Below, one piece after another: positions 19,260-27,175 of a stretch of DNA of 56,549 nucleotides. A program made the translations under genes and the position numbers. This DNA comes from Candidatus Scalindua sp. (GTDB taxonomy: Bacteria > Planctomycetota > Brocadiia > Brocadiales > Scalinduaceae). The DNA lies in the NCBI GenBank assembly GCA_018670825.1, contig JABHIW010000170.1, forward strand, positions 1-56,549. The letters are read 5' to 3'. The first letter of the stretch is position 1. Every line of letters starts with the position of its first letter. The notes under the pieces were generated by a model. That model did no database searches. It saw nothing but the letters and a program-made list of their open reading frames with translations, and was not told the origin of the DNA.

Positions 19260-20099
19260 CTAATTTATTTCAACAATCTCTGCTTTTTTGGGCTTCTTAA
19301 AGAGAAATATTTTAGGTTTGAGAGGTTCGTTTATAATAATATTGTTCAGGTTTAAGGTTAAGGTCGTATCTGTATCCGGCCAATGGATTTGAATTGCCTT
19401 AGGAATGGACTGGCCGTTTATTTCTGCATAATCATGGAACGATGCCTGTGCCCGGATTGAACTATCAGGGTTAAACATGGTAAGCTTAGTGACGGTGTTA
19501 TCAATCCTGTCCACACTTAACCTGCTATAAGGCGCAACTGCGTCACCTTTCCTATCTAATAGGTGAACTAACCAGAAAGACGGCCATGTCTCCATATAAG
19601 ATATTCTCCCTTCAAAGAGCTTGTCATGCTCTAAAAGTGCGGCTATATCATCAGGGAATATATACGCGCTGGTATCTCTCTTTTTCGACGTATCACATTT
19701 CCCTGTATAAACAACTTTCTCTTTCGGCAGGTAAAACCAATAGTTCTCTCCATCCGAAAGCATATCAAATGCTGTCCTTGCCAGCTTGGAGCCTATTACC
19801 CTAATCTTTCCGGATTTTTGAAATCTTACTACTCCCTTACACCTGAACTCCCCATTAATTTCAGGAGTTGTTATTAGTATGTCGGCTTTTGCCTTTAGCG
19901 TAGTAAAGCTTAATCTTTCTGTACATATTGTTTCTTTAACTTTTTGGAATGAGAGAGTTTGTATCCTGCTGAGATCAATGCCAGGTTTATCTAATAGTTC
20001 GTCATCAATGTCAGGCCTGACTCTTTGTGTAGCACAACCGATAGGGAGGATGAGAAGAATAGAGAGGATTGCTTTGGTTATGAATGTTTTGAATTGCAT
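19260..20099 (-). CDS. Lipoprotein with LolA/DUF4292-like fold
   Basis: 279 residues from ATG 20099. A signal peptide ends in the lipobox ILPIGC, with the lipidated Cys at residue 22. The following sequence alternates short strands (TTLKAKADILITTP, FRCKGVVRFQKSGKIRVIG, YWFYLPKEKVVYTG), in the pattern of the half-barrel LolA/LolB/DUF4292 group that binds acyl chains. It is probably anchored in the outer membrane or the anammoxosome-side membrane. A longer frame to 20165 exists but puts the signal peptide internally. The 3' end has a partial copy at 17403-17506. The specific function is unknown. Confidence 0.7.
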   Translation of the reverse strand: MQFKTFITKAILSILLILPIGCATQRVRPDIDDELLDKPGIDLSRIQTLSFQKVKETICTERLSFTTLKAKADILITTPEINGEFRCKGVVRFQKSGKIRVIGSKLARTAFDMLSDGENYWFYLPKEKVVYTGKCDTSKKRDTSAYIFPDDIAALLEHDKLFEGRISYMETWPSFWLVHLLDRKGDAVAPYSRLSVDRIDNTVTKLTMFNPDSSIRAQASFHDYAEINGQSIPKAIQIHWPDTDTTLTLNLNNIIINEPLKPKIFLFKKPKKAEIVEIN

Positions 20100-20297
20100 T
20101 TGTGAAGGTCGTTCGCCGTAGACCTGTCCGAACTGACTGGCCAGGCGGGGACACAGAGAACGCAAAGAGAGAAAATAATAATAAATAAATTAGAGTATAT
20201 TTGAAACGTCAAGTTTAAGATAAGAATTCAAAAAAACGGAAGAATAGGTCCGTTAATATCTTCAAAACTTTATATGCTCAATGTCTGCAGTTAGCTT

Positions 20298-20768
20298 CTA
20301 TAAAGGATTCTCACCAGACATGTCGTATATCCATTTCAAACCAGATTGTTCGTTTTGCGTAAGGTCTCCATTCTCAAAGAAGAGGGAAATTTCTCTTTCG
20401 GCAGACTCTTCCGAATCGGAACCATGTATCAGGTTAAAACGTTTACTCATTGCGTAGTCACCTCTTATTGTTCCGGGATCTGCCTCGTATCCGAATGTAG
20501 AACCCATGAGTTTTCGAGTAACTTCTATTGCATTCATTCCTCTTAATACTAACATCACCACAGGCCCGGAAGTCATGAATTTTATAAGATTTTCATAGTA
20601 TTCCCTGCCTTCATGAACAGAATAATGCTCTTTTGCCAATCCTTCGGAAATAACAGTCATTTTTAATCCAACTATTTCCAATCCTTTTTCTTCAAACCTG
20701 TTGATTATTTTGCCAATTAAACGACGCTGTACAGCATCCGGTTTAATTATTACTAATGTCTTTTGCAT
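20298..20768 (-). CDS. ndk: Nucleoside diphosphate kinase
   Basis: Transfers the gamma phosphate between nucleoside tri- and diphosphates through a phospho-His. 156 residues: opening TLVIIKPDAVQRRLIGKII, the substrate loop with STFGYEADPGTIRGDY, and the active-site His in NLIHGSDS (H115). The C-terminus runs about 15 residues longer than in E. coli Ndk. Its start overlaps the end of the DUF4416 gene by 26 bp, so the two are coupled, and proS lies just upstream. Confidence 0.97.
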   Translation of the reverse strand: MQKTLVIIKPDAVQRRLIGKIINRFEEKGLEIVGLKMTVISEGLAKEHYSVHEGREYYENLIKFMTSGPVVMLVLRGMNAIEVTRKLMGSTFGYEADPGTIRGDYAMSKRFNLIHGSDSEESAEREISLFFENGDLTQNEQSGLKWIYDMSGENPL

Positions 20769-21282
20769 ACAATGTCCTTACCTTTAAGAAAAAGTTTTTG
20801 TATTCCTCTGTCTGGAAATCAGGATATGTCCAGGGCAGGTTCTTAAAAATCTCATGTTGGTAAAACAGAGTAACTTCCGCATAAATACCATCCTGAAGAT
20901 GAATTCTATGGTAATATTTTTTTGTGGAGGCAAGAATGAGATTACAATGAGTCAGATATCCCGGGTCTAAATTGATCGGTCTGATAACGTTAAACCGGTT
21001 GTTGTGCTTGAACTTATCTTCTAATTCATTTGTCCAGATCTTAAAAGCGGAAAGCTCTTCGGGGTTTATAAGTTTCTTGAAACATATAAACTGTCTTGAG
21101 ATATTTGCCCCCATTTCCTTTGTGTAGTAATCCGTGAAATTAAATGGGATGATTTCACTCTTCATATCAACTTCGCCAAAACGCTTTATCAGTATACTTT
21201 CTACGTCAGCTAAAAGTTCTTCATCACAGGAAAGAATTCCTACAAAAAATTTCACCGGTTTGGGTAAGCTAATATCAGCCAT
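20743..21282 (-). CDS. DUF4416 family protein
   Basis: 179 residues, no signal peptide. Recognised by its opening PVKFFVGILSCDEELL, the central segment INLDPGYLTHCNLILAS followed by KKYYHRIHLQDGIYAEVTLFY, and the end PWTYPDF. The family is found next to tRNA and nucleotide genes in anaerobes and planctomycetes; its function is not known. It sits between proS and ndk in one probable operon, with ndk overlapping its 3' end. Confidence 0.85.
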   Translation of the reverse strand: MADISLPKPVKFFVGILSCDEELLADVESILIKRFGEVDMKSEIIPFNFTDYYTKEMGANISRQFICFKKLINPEELSAFKIWTNELEDKFKHNNRFNVIRPINLDPGYLTHCNLILASTKKYYHRIHLQDGIYAEVTLFYQHEIFKNLPWTYPDFQTEEYKNFFLKVRTLYAKDISNN

Positions 21283-21340
21283 TATATTGTTTTTTGATTA
21301 AACCTTACTCTGCATAGAAAAGGTACAAAGAGCAGAAGCT

Positions 21341-23047
21341 TTATCTCAAGGAATCCATAAGCTTTCTGATTTCGTCAAGTATATTTTCAGGTGTTGCATA
21401 ATACACTTCATCTTTAGAGCGTAACTTAATCTCTAGTTCACCGGTTTCTTTGAGTCGTTTACCAACCGTTATTCTGATTGGTATACCAATCAGGTCTGCA
21501 TCCTTAAATTTAAAGCCTGGTCTCTGGTCCCTGTCATCAAGCAGAGTATCGACTCCTGCTTCACATAATTCGTCATAGATCTTTGTGGCAGTGTTCATGA
21601 TAATTTCATCTTTAAAGTTTATTGGTACAACCAGTACCTCATAAGGCGCCAATGGCAGTGGCCAGATTATACCGTTCGAATCATGAGATTTTTCAATGGT
21701 TGCTGCCAAAATTCTGTTAACGCCAATACCATACGATCCCATTATAATAGGACGTTCTTTGCCATTTTTATCAAGGAACTTTGCCCCCAGTGAGTCACTG
21801 TACCTTGTCCCCAGTTTAAAAACATGTCCAAGTTCAATTCCATTTGAGACATCGATTTCACTCTTGCACTTAGGACACCTATCAGTTTCCGTGACAAACC
21901 TGATATCAGCAGATCTGTCTATTTTAAAGTCTTTGTCAGGGTTTGCGTTAATAATATGAGTATCAGCCTTATTTCCTCCCACAACACAATTTTTCAGCAC
22001 GGTGACTGCCTGGTCAGCAATAATCTGTGTCTTCAAACCAATTGGACCTGCAAAACCCACTGGAGCTTTTGTCAGTTCTACAACAGTCTCTTCATTCGCC
22101 AGAGCTATCTCATCACTAGATAACACCTTTGAAAGTTTCGCTTCATTTACGTCGTGGTCACCACGTACGAGAATAGCTACACTCTTGCCGTCAAATGTGT
22201 AGATTAATGTTTTAACCATTTTGTTTGGTTCTATACCCAGGAATTCACTTACCTCTTTTATTGTTGTCATGTTTGGTGTAGAGACTTCTTTCAACTCGCC
22301 CGGTGTAATACCTTCATCGGATTTAAGGGGGGAAGGCTCGGCCTTTTCACGGTTTGCACTATAATCACAACCCTTGCATTTGACAATTACGTCCTCCCCG
22401 TTTTCGTTAGGGACCATGAATTCGTGCGAAACATCACCACCCATTGCACCGGTATCAGCTTCTACGGCCAGAAAATCCAATTTGCATCGTTCAAAAATCC
22501 GGTAATATGTGTCGTACATTTTCTGGTAGCTGTCGTTTAATTTTTCAAAATCTATATCAAAGCTATAAGCGTCTTTCATTAAAAACTCTTTGCTTCGTAA
22601 AACACCAAATCGTGGTCTGGCCTCATCTCTGAACTTAGTTTGTATCTGATATAGAATTAAGGGCAGCTGTTTATATGAACTGACTTCATTCTTAACTAAA
22701 TCAGTAATAACCTCTTCGTGAGTAGGGCTTAAAGCGATGTCTTTCTTATGGCGATCCTTCATGCTCAATAAGTCATCACCAAAGGCATCTATCCTTCCGC
22801 TAAGCTCTAAGAGGGTCAAAGGCTGTAACGCTGGCAAAGAAAGTTCAATAGCACCGGATTTGTTCATCTCTTCCCTGATAATTGTGACTACTTTATTTAA
22901 TATCTTTGTACCAAGCGGTAAGTACGAGTAGATGCCAGCAGACAATTTCCTGATCATACCGGATCGGATCATGAGTTTGTGACTTTCAACCTCAGCATCA
23001 CTGGGGGTTTCTTTTAATGTTGGTATAAATGTCTGGGACCACTTCAT
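21341..23047 (-). CDS. proS: Prolyl-tRNA synthetase (bacterial type, with editing domain)
   Basis: Charges tRNA-Pro with proline in the cytoplasm. 568 residues from ATG 23047 (MKWSQTFIPTLKE); a longer frame to 23080 adds residues outside the conserved start. Class II motif 1 lies in SGAIELSLPALQPL, motif 2 in FRDEARPRFGVLRSKEFLMKD, and motif 3 in GSYGIGVNRI. The YbaK-like editing insertion is at about 235-390 (VKTLIYTFDGKSVAILVRGD, GPIGLK). The anticodon-binding domain ends the protein (VLVVPINFKD to the C-terminus). It is the first gene of the proS-DUF4416-ndk group. Confidence 0.96.
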   Translation of the reverse strand: MKWSQTFIPTLKETPSDAEVESHKLMIRSGMIRKLSAGIYSYLPLGTKILNKVVTIIREEMNKSGAIELSLPALQPLTLLELSGRIDAFGDDLLSMKDRHKKDIALSPTHEEVITDLVKNEVSSYKQLPLILYQIQTKFRDEARPRFGVLRSKEFLMKDAYSFDIDFEKLNDSYQKMYDTYYRIFERCKLDFLAVEADTGAMGGDVSHEFMVPNENGEDVIVKCKGCDYSANREKAEPSPLKSDEGITPGELKEVSTPNMTTIKEVSEFLGIEPNKMVKTLIYTFDGKSVAILVRGDHDVNEAKLSKVLSSDEIALANEETVVELTKAPVGFAGPIGLKTQIIADQAVTVLKNCVVGGNKADTHIINANPDKDFKIDRSADIRFVTETDRCPKCKSEIDVSNGIELGHVFKLGTRYSDSLGAKFLDKNGKERPIIMGSYGIGVNRILAATIEKSHDSNGIIWPLPLAPYEVLVVPINFKDEIIMNTATKIYDELCEAGVDTLLDDRDQRPGFKFKDADLIGIPIRITVGKRLKETGELEIKLRSKDEVYYATPENILDEIRKLMDSLR

Positions 23048-23420
23048 AATAGAATAATTCCTTAAATATTTACCTAGCAACTTCGTTAATAAGATACTGA
23101 ATAGATATGTTTATCTGCTGTTCAACCGACCATCGAAAGAATTACTAAAAACTAATATTTTTCTTCTTCCAAACTGCCTGTGGCCAAGATTATATTGTCA
23201 GATTGAATCATTTGCAAGAAATTTATAGACTTGGCTAATATGCTTCAATATAACGGTTGAATTTAGCCATTCTTTTGATATAATCGATAGGTTCTTTTAT
23301 ATGTCGACACGTAAGGTGCTTAGTTTAAACGTCTTACGCTAATATTATTTTGTTCGTATGTTTCGGCATGTTTTCTGCGTGTAATGTTAAGTTTCCAATA
23401 ATATAAGAGAGGGCTTTATT
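23048..23420. other. Intergenic region upstream of the cytochrome cluster
   Basis: About 370 bp between divergent genes. It holds the promoters of proS and the first cytochrome but gives no clear consensus pair. An AGAGAGGG ribosome site precedes the ATG at 23421. No RNA gene was seen. Confidence 0.4.
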
Positions 23421-23942
23421 ATGTACAAGGTTTTGATCACTTTATGTATTTTCTCAATTGTCAGTAGTTTTCAATACAATAATATAGCTGAATGCTCCGA
23501 TAATCAGGCACCATCAGCACACACTGATAGTCCAGATGAAATGATGGGAGAGGTGCCGCAGGAGGAGAAGAGTGAATTAGCGCTAATGATGCAGGATATT
23601 GACGAAAGCTACAAAGCGGTTGAGGCAATGTCTGGCTATTACAAGTACAAAAAAAAGCAGTGGAAGATAATTCTCAAGGCAGGGGAAAACATTGCAGAAG
23701 TAACAAAGGAAGTGAGGCTCAGATTTGCAAGGCCTGATGATTTAAGATACGAAAAGCAGAACGAATTGATGCAGGTAGAAGCGGAAAAGATGGTTGAAAT
23801 TGCAAAACACAAGGATGTAGAAGGATCTCTGGAAGAGCAACAATGGCAGGTGAGGCGTTTGAGGCAAACTTGTGCTATTTGCCACAAGCATCTGAAAATC
23901 CATATTTATCCAAATTTGTATAAGAAAAAACATGGTGAGTAG
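23421..23942 (+). CDS. Secreted monoheme c-type cytochrome, cytochrome c' (class II)-like
   Basis: 173 residues. A hydrophobic N-terminus (about 3-18) suggests Sec export. The body is helical and charged, and the single heme site is CAICH at 151-155 near the C-terminus, the arrangement of class II four-helix cytochromes. Residues 28-55 are acidic and probably disordered. The protein would work in a periplasm-like compartment (in anammox bacteria, the anammoxosome). First of three cytochrome genes in a row; the gap of about 320 bp to the next suggests a separate promoter. The electron-transfer partner is unknown. Confidence 0.85.
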   Translation: MYKVLITLCIFSIVSSFQYNNIAECSDNQAPSAHTDSPDEMMGEVPQEEKSELALMMQDIDESYKAVEAMSGYYKYKKKQWKIILKAGENIAEVTKEVRLRFARPDDLRYEKQNELMQVEAEKMVEIAKHKDVEGSLEEQQWQVRRLRQTCAICHKHLKIHIYPNLYKKKHGE

Positions 23943-24264
23943 CGATAGATACTAAAAAAGTGCTTATAACATGCTTAATTATCTGCAAAGTTACTATGAG
24001 TTTTTACTTGACTCCGTTCTTTTGCGATGATATATTTACCCGGAATTGGTGAAGACTAATCAAGTTGAGGGCAAGAGAACAAGCTGATTAAACAAGTTGA
24101 CCGTAATTGAAGGGGGGTGGAGTTTTATATTTTAAATTAAAAGAATTTAAATATGTAGAACTTTACGAGGTTTGTTATTTTTACTGTATACAGACCAGGG
24201 CTTTACTCTTTGGCTAACCAGTGAAAGGAGCTTATTTTTTTTAATTAAAGGAGGCGTAAGTATA

Positions 24265-24693
24265 ATGAAGGTGAAAAATTTCTTTGTAGCAGGTATAATC
24301 GCATCAGCAATGTTTTTAACAGGTGCAACAACAGGTTTTGCGTCAAGTGATCAAGAGTTGTGTCAAAAGCAGAAAGTCAACTTTTTAAAGATAAAGATGA
24401 ATAACGGACTGCTCCCTAATGACGAATTCGCACCATATAATTTTAAAGAAGTCGCAACAGCAGCAGCAGATATGATCACAGTCGAGGCAGAGAGAACTCA
24501 CAATGACAAAACTCACGCTGCTATCAGCCAAATGGTATCTGTACATCTTACACATATCCAGGAAGCCGCTGGAGCAGAAGCGGAAGGTGCTGTTGAGGTT
24601 GCAGGGCACGCATTAAGGTTTTTGGAGCTTTCCTGTAAGGCTTGTCACAAGGTCTATGACACAGAGAAAAAGAACAGAAAAATGAGTCCTTAA
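24265..24693 (+). CDS. Secreted monoheme c-type cytochrome, class II-like
   Basis: 142 residues from ATG 24265, which is placed by a strong AAAGGAGG site at 24247-24254; a longer frame to 24172 only adds untranslated leader. A signal peptide ends near GFAS (about 26). The helical body has the heme site CKACH at 124-128, again close to the C-terminus. A central His-rich stretch (HLTHIQEAAG) is unusual but may not bind heme. It shares the general plan of the preceding cytochrome but little sequence. The ribosome site is the strongest in the region, consistent with high expression. Confidence 0.88.
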   Translation: MKVKNFFVAGIIASAMFLTGATTGFASSDQELCQKQKVNFLKIKMNNGLLPNDEFAPYNFKEVATAAADMITVEAERTHNDKTHAAISQMVSVHLTHIQEAAGAEAEGAVEVAGHALRFLELSCKACHKVYDTEKKNRKMSP

Positions 24694-24775
24694 ATTTTTT
24701 ATATAGGGACTTTTTGCTTACTTACACTATCAGATAAAATTTGAATATAATTATGATTTTGGGAGGTTTTGGTAT

Positions 24776-25171
24776 ATGAAGAAGTTAAATTTATTATGCA
24801 TTGTAGGAATTCTTGCGGTATCATGTTTCGCGTTAAATTTCTCAAGTCAGGCAGATGAGTTGGAAGACTTGTATGGCAACCCGGAAAAAAGCTACTATTT
24901 TGTTTACGCGACAGGAGCTATTCAGGGTTCATTCGGAACGATGGAAACATGTGTATATTGCCACGGTAACGGCGGTAAGGGAACTTCAGAAGGAAGAAAA
25001 AGAGGAGCGCCTGATTTTACAGATGCAGCATGGCAGGCATCAAAAACAGATGAGGAGATGGTTAAGTTTCTGGAATCCAACGACAAAGGTTGCACAAAGT
25101 GCAGAGGAAGAGTTTCTGCTGACGCAATACAGAAACTTGTTAACATAGTTAGAACTTTTGGCGCAAAATAA
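24776..25171 (+). CDS. Secreted class I c-type cytochrome with CxxCR in place of the distal Met
   Basis: 131 residues. A signal peptide covers about 1-26. The heme site CVYCH is at 59-63, early in the mature protein, as in class I cytochromes. GGKGTSEGRKRGAPDF and a final helix (SADAIQKLVNIVRTF) follow, as in small cytochrome c domains. Where such proteins usually have a Met before the last helix (GxMPxF), this one reads GCTKCRG (106-110), a CxxC pair ending in Arg. It is therefore not a second standard heme site. A GGGAGG ribosome site precedes ATG 24776. It lies 82 bp after the previous gene, and a terminator follows, so the two may share a transcript. Confidence 0.88.
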   Translation: MKKLNLLCIVGILAVSCFALNFSSQADELEDLYGNPEKSYYFVYATGAIQGSFGTMETCVYCHGNGGKGTSEGRKRGAPDFTDAAWQASKTDEEMVKFLESNDKGCTKCRGRVSADAIQKLVNIVRTFGAK

Positions 25172-25191
25172 AATAGCTTAGGTAAAATAAA

Positions 25192-25236
25192 AGGCTCTTT
25201 GAGGCACCGTACAGGTGCTTTAAAGGGCCTTTTTTT
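25192..25236 (+). terminator. Rho-independent terminator of the cytochrome cluster
   Basis: A GC-rich stem formed by AGGCTCTTTGAGGCACC (25192-25208) and GGTGCTTTAAAGGGCCT (25214-25230), with a few wobbles and a 5-nt loop, followed by a run of seven T. It starts 20 bp after the third cytochrome's stop. Confidence 0.9.
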
Positions 25237-25308
25237 ATTATTGTAGAGTATAAATAATAACGGCAAAAAGTTGTCAGTTTTCTAATCGACAAATTCGTTT
25301 GCTTCTGT

Positions 25309-26403
25309 CTAATTTATGCGGTTGTAAAGTGTATCCCTCTCTACGGGTTCACGTCCGGTTTCTTCTATTAATGATCTGATTTCATTAACTGTTAACGCTT
25401 CTGGTGTTTCGGCACCGGCTGAATGAGTGATTTTTTCTTCAGCCACCGTGCCATCAATATCATCGACTCCGAAACTAAGTGATATTTGAGATATCTTAAT
25501 ACCAAGCATTATCCAGAATGCTTTAATATGATCAAAATTGTCCAGCATTAGTCTCCCTATGGCCAGCATTTTCAAGTCCAGAATACCGGCAGTGCTGGAT
25601 ATATTCTTCATATCGGTGTTTTTTGGATGAAAAGCAAGGGGTATGAATGTCATGAATCCGCCCGTTTCGTCTTGGAGTTCACGTAGTTTTAATAGGTGGT
25701 TAATCCTGTCTTTATCCTGTTCTATATGGCCATATAGCATTGTTGCGTTACTCTTCAATCCTAAATTGTGTGCGATCCTCATAGTATTTAACCATTCCTC
25801 ACCACTCAATTTTTCAGGACAAAGTTCTTCTCTGATTTCAGTAGCAAATACTTCTGCGCCACCTCCAGGGAGAGACCCCAGTCCAGCATCTTTAAGTTTT
25901 TTCAATGTTTCATAGGTAGATATACCTGAGATTTCAGCAAAATGAGAAATCTCTACTGCGGTAAAAGCCTGTAGATGCACTTCAGGGAAACGTTTATGAA
26001 TTGAGCTAATCATATCAATATAAAAATCAAGACCCAGTTCAGGATGGAGGCCCCCGACAATGTGTAACTCAGTTGCTTTTTCTTGAATGATTTGCGAGGC
26101 TTTTTCTAAAATCTCTTTAATACTCATTTGGTATGCGCCGTTTTCGCCTTCTTCACGACTGAATGCACAAAACTTACACTTGTTTTTACATATATTTGAA
26201 TAATTTATATGCCTGTTTATAATATAATAAACTTTGTTTTTATTGATTCTCTCTCTGACTATATTTGCAAGCCTGCCTATTGTAAGAATATCAGGAGACT
26301 CAAATAATCTAACACCATCTTCAAAATTAAGACGATGACCATCAATAACCTTCTCTTGGATATCGCTTAAGTCGGTATTTAATGTAGTTTTTAATAGCGG
26401 CAT
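25309..26403 (-). CDS. mqnE: Aminofutalosine synthase, radical SAM
   Basis: Joins chorismate-derived 3-[(1-carboxyvinyl)oxy]benzoate with SAM to make 6-amino-6-deoxyfutalosine, the entry to the futalosine route to menaquinone. 364 residues. The [4Fe-4S] motif is CKNKCKFC (C72, C76, C79). GGLHPELGLDFY and LPGGGAEVF are shared by MqnE and MqnC, while the C-terminal HSAGAETPEALT favours MqnE. The cytochrome transcript converges on it from the other side. The amidohydrolase 5 kb away could supply a later step. Confidence 0.9.
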   Translation of the reverse strand: MPLLKTTLNTDLSDIQEKVIDGHRLNFEDGVRLFESPDILTIGRLANIVRERINKNKVYYIINRHINYSNICKNKCKFCAFSREEGENGAYQMSIKEILEKASQIIQEKATELHIVGGLHPELGLDFYIDMISSIHKRFPEVHLQAFTAVEISHFAEISGISTYETLKKLKDAGLGSLPGGGAEVFATEIREELCPEKLSGEEWLNTMRIAHNLGLKSNATMLYGHIEQDKDRINHLLKLRELQDETGGFMTFIPLAFHPKNTDMKNISSTAGILDLKMLAIGRLMLDNFDHIKAFWIMLGIKISQISLSFGVDDIDGTVAEEKITHSAGAETPEALTVNEIRSLIEETGREPVERDTLYNRIN

Positions 26404-26458
26404 GACATTTCCTTTCTTCTATTGAAAGTTCTCAAAGAGTATAACAAGGTATCACCTT

Positions 26459-26482
26459 CCCCGGACAAAAAGCGCCGAGGAC
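26459..26482 (+). repeat. 24-bp GC-rich dispersed motif, copy 1
   Basis: Begins CCCCGGACAAAA and ends GCGCCGAGGAC. It lies alone in the AT-rich gap between mqnE and ridA. The same motif recurs at 38358, 38386, 43185, 44604 and 52860. Confidence 0.7.
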
Positions 26483-26674
26483 TTTAATCTATTCCTTTGC
26501 AAGCAGGGAGGGAATAAGATATAGAAAACTTTAAGCCTACCTCGGTTTTTTGAGACTTTCGGTTTTTGAAAATATCAGAATAACTCTATAAATTCAAGAA
26601 TATAACTTCTCAAAGTAAAAAAAAGGAATATAATACAAATTTTCAATAATAAAAACAATCTGAAGGGTGGAGAT

Positions 26675-27061
26675 ATGCAGAGAGATATAATTGCAACGAC
26701 AAAAGCGCCTCAAGCAATAGGGCCGTATTCACAAGCTGTTCGATTCAACAATCTTCTTTTCCTTTCAGGACAGATACCATTAGAACCGGAATCCGGTGAA
26801 ATCTTGAAAGGGAATATTAAAGAACAGACAAAGCAGATACTTGAAAATCTAAAAAATGTTTTAATAGCAGGTGGATCATCTCTTGATAATGTGCTGAAAA
26901 CAACTATTTTCCTGGCCAATATGGAGGATTATGCTACAGTCAATGAGGTGTATGCACAATTTTTCGAAAAATCGCAGCCCGCCAGATCAACTGTCCAGGT
27001 TTCAAGATTACCCATGGATGTCAAAATCGAAATAGATGCAATCGCTTGTATAAATACGTAA
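26675..27061 (+). CDS. ridA: RidA family enamine/imine deaminase
   Basis: Hydrolyses reactive 2-aminoacrylate-type enamines released by PLP enzymes. 128 residues: KAPQAIGPYSQAV at the N-terminus, LFLSGQIPLEP, and the substrate-binding Arg in PARSTVQVSRLP. Length and motifs are typical for a cytoplasmic trimer. The upstream GGTGGAG acts as the ribosome site. It is an isolated plus-strand gene divergent from mqnE. Confidence 0.94.
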   Translation: MQRDIIATTKAPQAIGPYSQAVRFNNLLFLSGQIPLEPESGEILKGNIKEQTKQILENLKNVLIAGGSSLDNVLKTTIFLANMEDYATVNEVYAQFFEKSQPARSTVQVSRLPMDVKIEIDAIACINT

Positions 27062-27175
27062 GAAAATTTACTTGACGCAAGGAAGTGATGCCTTATAATT
27101 TATCTTCATAAGTGTTTAGAATTAAAGGGATTCCTTCGTATTTTAAATTAAAGTAATAAGGAAATTATATAAATT

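Noticed and set aside
24682..24715. Terminator after the second cytochrome (AGTCCTT ... AGGGACT then TTTTT)
   Set aside because: Only about six pairs with a mismatch and a long AT-rich loop; too weak to call.
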